From a virus: a stretch of DNA of 64,000 nucleotides. The position numbers and the translations under genes are program-made. Within the stretch, counting starts at the first letter, position 1. Every line of letters starts with the position of its first letter. A model generated the notes under the pieces. The model was not told the origin of the DNA, made no database searches, and saw only the letters and a list, made by a program, of their open reading frames with translations. Shown in pieces: positions 60,333-64,000 of the stretch. The DNA lies in the IMG/VR virus record IMGVR_UViG_3300043434_000693, positions 32,241-96,240 of that record, one strand, 5' to 3'.

Positions 60333-61271
60333 ATGGCCGGTCAAGGAACGTTAGTTGTTGCAACTGATTATAATACAATTCAATCTAAAATTCAAGCAGT
60401 ATTCGGTGATGGAGGAACAAATCCTAATACTGGATTGCCTGACGGGTCTTTTGGGTACGGGCAAACTTTAGTTAGTATCCCTGTTTCTGCAAATGCAAAA
60501 GTTTCAGTAACACAATGGAATAATTTAAGAACGGATTTAGTAAAAGCTAGACAACATCAATTAGGAATTACTGTAGGAACAAAAGAATCATCGGACCCTT
60601 TGTATGTGCCTGGTCAAGATTTAAAAATCCCTACTACTGCAAACAAAGTTACAGAAACTGATCGAGCATCTTTTAATCAAATGGCTGACTATGTTATTTC
60701 GGATCGATTAGTAGCAGCAGCTGGTCAATTATCTCGAGATACAGTATCAAATTTAACATATTCATCAAATTGGAGTGCAACAATTACCCATTCTGTGACT
60801 ATGACATTTTCTACTACTAACAGACCTAGAAATTTTTTTAACGCAGGCGGATATGTTGATATAACAGCAAGCCAACTAATTACTGGAACTAATACTAAGA
60901 ATGATGCATGGAAAAATCTTATTAATACAATCGGAGTTGTAACATTTTCTAGGACTACAACTACTACTACCGGCTCTGGAACTGCATCTGCAATTGGGTT
61001 TACTCAGTTAACCACATCTGATCAATTGATTTATCAAAAACTTAGTTCAGCATATTCTCCTAATGTATATAGAATATATGCAAGAATCGGTGCAACGGCT
61101 AATATTTTAATATTCACTATTCAATTTGCTGATTTAAATACTCCTGCCGATCCTACATGGGGAATTGACGAGGTTATAACTGGTTCAGTTACTAGCAAAG
61201 TGGAAACTGTTCGTGCAACAGGCACAAATGTGTCTTCAGCATTACCGACAATTACTGCATCGTTTACATAA
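60333..61271 (+). CDS. Third adhesin paralogue, N-terminal domain only, 312 aa
   Basis: All 312 residues correspond to the shared N-terminal domain of the two adhesins before it ('MAGQGTLVVATDYNTIQSKIQAVFGDGG', 'SFGYGQTLVS', 'SVTQWNNLRTDLVKARQHQLG', 'PRNFFNAGGYVDITAS', 'GSVTSKVETVRATGTNVSSALP'). It stops where the repeat region would begin, with no repeats and no glycine-rich tip. It could be a base plug, a mixed-oligomer subunit or a truncated adhesin. It has its own late box, which argues that it is used. Confidence 0.75.
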   Translation: MAGQGTLVVATDYNTIQSKIQAVFGDGGTNPNTGLPDGSFGYGQTLVSIPVSANAKVSVTQWNNLRTDLVKARQHQLGITVGTKESSDPLYVPGQDLKIPTTANKVTETDRASFNQMADYVISDRLVAAAGQLSRDTVSNLTYSSNWSATITHSVTMTFSTTNRPRNFFNAGGYVDITASQLITGTNTKNDAWKNLINTIGVVTFSRTTTTTTGSGTASAIGFTQLTTSDQLIYQKLSSAYSPNVYRIYARIGATANILIFTIQFADLNTPADPTWGIDEVITGSVTSKVETVRATGTNVSSALPTITASFT

Positions 61272-61278
61272 TCAAAAA

Positions 61279-61320
61279 AAATATTGATGTTTTTTTAAAT
61301 TGCTAATTAATTAGTAGTTT
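61279..61320. other. A/T-rich gap with weak palindromes
   Basis: The 59-base gap before the 116-aa gene holds an A-run and a T-run that could pair around TATTGATG, and a short palindrome CTAATTAATTAG. No late box or clear terminator is seen. The stem is all A-T, so any transcription stop would be leaky. Confidence 0.25.
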
Positions 61321-61330
61321 AGGAGAACGT

Positions 61331-61681
61331 ATGGACGAACGAATTGAAAAAGCGTTTGAAGTTGCAAATTATATGGCAACATTATCAAATCAACGAAGAA
61401 TAATTCTCGAAGAATTAGATCAAAAATTAACATATTATGTTAACGGAGCTACATTCAAAATCGATTCTCAGTTGATATCTTTTGTAAAATCGGTTATTGA
61501 CCTAGGACATACACAAAACATTCCTTTTCTCGATTCAAACAAGTTTCCAGTTATAATCGATGATGTTCAAGGATTTTTCGATGAAATTACATCTATATAT
61601 TTTGAGTCAATTAATGACTATTCTGTAAAATATGCTGACCTATCTAAAAAACGAAGAGTTGAGGATATTGTTAGTTTATGA
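61331..61681 (+). CDS. Small conserved protein after the adhesins, 116 aa
   Basis: A 116-residue helical, charged protein ('IEKAFEVANYMATLSNQRRIILEELDQKLTYYVNGATFKIDSQLISFVKSVIDLG'). A relative of this protein is usual near fibre genes of marine T4-like phages. It overlaps the first glycosyltransferase-like gene by 4 bases (ATGA), so it is probably translated with it. AGGAGA is the ribosome site. Function unknown. Confidence 0.6.
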   Translation: MDERIEKAFEVANYMATLSNQRRIILEELDQKLTYYVNGATFKIDSQLISFVKSVIDLGHTQNIPFLDSNKFPVIIDDVQGFFDEITSIYFESINDYSVKYADLSKKRRVEDIVSL

Positions 61682-62526
61682 GTACTGGTGCTGTTATATT
61701 TGCACAAAATAATAAAAATGTTGATTATGTTAAACTAGCAATATATTGTGCAGAACGAATTAAACAATATTTAGAAATTCCAGTTTCGATTATTACAGAT
61801 TCGACTAACTGGTTGTTAGATTCGTATCCTAATCATCCGTTTGATCAAATTATATCAGTAAATTATTATGAGCTGTCTCAAAATAAACGATTTTATGATA
61901 GTACATTATCGTCTAAAGTACTAGAATGGAAAAATTTCTCTCGATGTCAAGTATACAACCTAACACCATATGATAATACACTAGTTGTCGATAGTGATTT
62001 TATCATAAATTCTTCAATTTTAAAAAAAGCATTTAATAGAGAATCAAATTTTCAAATATACAAGCAAGGGTTTGATTTAGCAGGATGGCGATCGACTTTA
62101 GAATTTGAAAGAATTAATCAATTTTCGATACCTTTTTATTGGGCAACTGTTATATTTTTTAGAAAATCGGAGCTTGTTGAATCAGTTTTTAATTTAGTTT
62201 CGTATATTAAAGATAATTGGGAATATTTTAGGGTGTTGTATAATATTGATACGGCTCTATACAGAAACGATTATGCATTTAGTATTGCAATTCATATAAT
62301 GAATGGTAAAACGAACGGACAGTTTGTATCAGAGCTTCCGGGAAAAATGACATATATTTTAGACCGTGACATATTAGTTGAACACAAAAACGAAAGTATG
62401 TGTTTTTTAGTTGAAAAACAAGATTATCTAGGTGAATATATAGCAGTTAAAACAACAGGTATTGATGTACATGCAATGAATAAATTTAGTTTGTTAAGAT
62501 TAATCGACGGAGGTACCGGTGTCTAA
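61678..62526 (+). CDS. Glycosyltransferase-like protein, first of a tandem pair, 282 aa
   Basis: A 282-residue protein beginning with a Rossmann-like strand 'GAVIFAQNN', then 'KLAIYCAERIKQYLEIPVSIITDS'. 'TPYDNTLVVDSDFII' (Asp105-x-Asp107) has the DxD motif expected of GT-A glycosyltransferases, which bind a metal and a nucleotide sugar. It shares its plan with the next gene. It might decorate fibres, other virion proteins or host sugars; the substrate is unknown. Confidence 0.6.
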   Translation: MSTGAVIFAQNNKNVDYVKLAIYCAERIKQYLEIPVSIITDSTNWLLDSYPNHPFDQIISVNYYELSQNKRFYDSTLSSKVLEWKNFSRCQVYNLTPYDNTLVVDSDFIINSSILKKAFNRESNFQIYKQGFDLAGWRSTLEFERINQFSIPFYWATVIFFRKSELVESVFNLVSYIKDNWEYFRVLYNIDTALYRNDYAFSIAIHIMNGKTNGQFVSELPGKMTYILDRDILVEHKNESMCFLVEKQDYLGEYIAVKTTGIDVHAMNKFSLLRLIDGGTGV

Positions 62527-63355
62527 AGGATTTGTAATATTAGCACAGAATACCGGATCGTGTAATTATGTGCAACAAGCATATGCATTGGCATTATCTA
62601 TTAAATGTACTCAACTTAAAATTTCGTCGGTATCTTTAATTACAAACGATAAGGTACCGGAAAAGTATTTTAGTGTATTTGACGAAATTATTCAAATTCC
62701 GTGGGATGATAGCGCAAAGTATTCTGAATGGAAAGTTGAAAATCGTTGGAAAATTTATCATTGTACACCTTACGAGGAAACAATAGTTTTAGATGCAGAT
62801 ATGTTGATGTTAGAAGACATATCTCTTTGGTGGGATTATTGCAGTAATTATGATCTTAAATTTTGTTCTCAAATTAAGAACTACAAACTTGACATTGTAC
62901 ACGATACTGTTCATCGAAAAGCATTTATAGAAAATCAATTACCTAATGTATACTTTGCTCTACATTATTTTAAAAAAAGTGATTTAGCATTTAAATTTTA
63001 TAAAGTATTAGAGTTTGTATCTAATAATTGGGAATGGTGTTATACAAAATTTGCTCCTAACGAATATCAAAATTGGTTAAGCATGGATTTAGCATCTGCC
63101 ATTTCAGTTGAAATGTTAGGGTTAAGTGATACTGTCGTTGATATTACATCTCCTTTAGAATTCATTCACATGAAACCGGCTATTCAAGGATGGTCGGTAA
63201 GTGTTTCGAGTTGGCAAGATGTAATTCATAGTTCTTTAAGGTCGCCTAGTGATTTAACAGTTGGCAACATTAAGCAGTCTAAGTTGTTTCATTATGTAGA
63301 ACCGAGTTTTTTAACAGCAGAGATAATCAACCGATTAGAAAGTTTTTATGAATGA
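62519..63355 (+). CDS. Glycosyltransferase-like protein, second of a tandem pair, 278 aa
   Basis: A 278-residue paralogue of the previous protein: 'GFVILAQNTG', 'YALALSIKCTQLKISSVSLITND', 'FDEIIQIPWDD' and 'TPYEETIVLDADMLML' (Asp92-x-Asp94, the DxD motif). Start is GTG, chosen because a GGAGG site lies just before it and the frame overlaps the previous stop by 8 bases. The later half has 'NVYFALHYFKKSDLAFKFYKVLEFVSNNWEW', also paralleled in its neighbour. Enzymatic role inferred from the fold signature only. Confidence 0.6.
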   Translation: MSKGFVILAQNTGSCNYVQQAYALALSIKCTQLKISSVSLITNDKVPEKYFSVFDEIIQIPWDDSAKYSEWKVENRWKIYHCTPYEETIVLDADMLMLEDISLWWDYCSNYDLKFCSQIKNYKLDIVHDTVHRKAFIENQLPNVYFALHYFKKSDLAFKFYKVLEFVSNNWEWCYTKFAPNEYQNWLSMDLASAISVEMLGLSDTVVDITSPLEFIHMKPAIQGWSVSVSSWQDVIHSSLRSPSDLTVGNIKQSKLFHYVEPSFLTAEIINRLESFYE

Positions 63356-63902
63356 TATATTAGAAACAAATTACTTTGTATATTACGATAAAAAGACCAA
63401 TCATATTTTGTCTGTAACAAACGAAATTCATGCGGTGTTTGAGGATAAGATTACCGTATCTCCTGAAACATATGAAAGATTGGTGACAGGGGTGGACAAG
63501 TTTAGCGACTATCGAGTTGGACAAACAGCTGACGGTGCAACCGAGTTAGTGTCAATAATTAAAGAGCAATATTGTTTTAATTACAAATTACTAACGATGA
63601 TCAAAGATACGCCGGATATCAATACTAATCTAGTTGTTGAGTGGCACGAAAAAACTAAAGTTTGGAAATTTTGTTTATCAAAATTTCCTCAAGGTGAATT
63701 GCCGCATATGCTTATGATTTTTGCAACGTTAAATAATGATTATGATTTTTTAATAAGAAAATTTGAGATTGATGTTGATCAACTCATCAAAGGACCGATG
63801 TATATACCTTTCGATAATAAGTTCGAGTTACAAATAGAAAATGTTAGTATTTTTACAAAAACTAATGCGTTATCTTATGGATTAAGAGTTATACATGAGT
63901 AA
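63348..63902 (+). CDS. Conserved protein of unknown function, 184 aa
   Basis: A 184-residue protein starting MNDILETNYFVYYDKKTNHILSVTNEI; mixed alpha/beta, no membrane or catalytic motif seen. It overlaps the second glycosyltransferase-like gene by 8 bases and the next gene by 8 bases. This places it in the same translationally coupled run, so a role with the sugar-related proteins is possible. Confidence 0.55.
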   Translation: MNDILETNYFVYYDKKTNHILSVTNEIHAVFEDKITVSPETYERLVTGVDKFSDYRVGQTADGATELVSIIKEQYCFNYKLLTMIKDTPDINTNLVVEWHEKTKVWKFCLSKFPQGELPHMLMIFATLNNDYDFLIRKFEIDVDQLIKGPMYIPFDNKFELQIENVSIFTKTNALSYGLRVIHE

Positions 63903-64000
63903 AATAAACATTATCGATCAAGACGTTATATTCTTAAGTTATGACGAACCGAACGCTGAGAAGAATTATGCTGATTTATTATCTAAAATACCTTGGGCTA
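63895..64000 (+). CDS. Start of a further gene (runs out of the window)
   Basis: ATG at 63895 opens a frame of 35 codons to the edge: MSKINIIDQDVIFLSYDEPN, then AEKNYADLLSKIPWA. 'DVIFLSYDEPNAE.NyADLL.K.PWA' is a conserved start of a marine T4-like phage protein, possibly also sugar-related. Too little is visible to assign a function. Confidence 0.5.
   Translation, partial: MSKINIIDQDVIFLSYDEPNAEKNYADLLSKIPWA

Noticed and set aside
1-64000. CRISPR arrays, insertion sequences, integrase or attachment sites
   Set aside because: No regularly spaced direct repeats, transposase motifs or recombinase genes were seen.

Overview
The window is part of the genome of an A/T-rich T4-like myovirus. Its gene content and order resemble marine T4-type phages (cyanophage and pelagiphage types). 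Evidence includes recognisable gp20-gp21-gp22-gp23 head genes, gp46/gp47, the late sigma factor gp55, a gp48-gp53-gp5-gp25-gp6 baseplate run, and repeated T4-type late promoter boxes of the form NATAAATA about 18-25 bases upstream of start codons. No host gene, tRNA, integrase or photosynthesis gene is visible, so the host cannot be named; the strong A/T bias would suit an A/T-rich marine bacterium.

Layout. 1-15120, minus strand: a fibre-like protein (cut by the window edge), four virion-type proteins, the major capsid protein with its own terminator, scaffold, prohead protease, an acidic core protein, portal, and a probable tape measure protein. 15178-16226, plus strand: a gp26/gp51-family tail assembly (baseplate hub) protein whose last codons hold a U UUU UUC slippery heptamer leading into a start-less -1 reading frame. 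16223-22990, minus strand: a probable injected internal head protein, a roughly 510-base highly folded RNA region, two GIY-YIG proteins, a small basic protein, gp46, gp47, a small unknown and gp55. 23072-64000, plus strand: the baseplate genes, a 4834-residue giant baseplate/fibre protein, two families of three paralogous fibre/adhesin proteins, two DxD-type glycosyltransferase-like proteins and small conserved unknowns.

How it fits together. A sigma70-like promoter (TTGACT-17-TATATT) reads leftward into gp55, gp47 and gp46. Next to it, a late box that gp55 should recognise reads rightward into the baseplate genes. This is an early/late switch within about 80 bases. The late boxes then serve the capsid block, the tail assembly gene, the internal protein and the fibre cassettes.

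The most interesting items are the candidate programmed -1 frameshift at 15987-15993, which would make a gpG/gpGT-like chaperone pair beside the tape measure gene; the folded RNA at 17247-17755, whose G-U pairs indicate the plus strand; and the modular adhesins, in which LamG and PA14-like domains appear to be nested inside repeat or glycine-rich domains. All functional calls come from reading the sequence alone. No database search was run.
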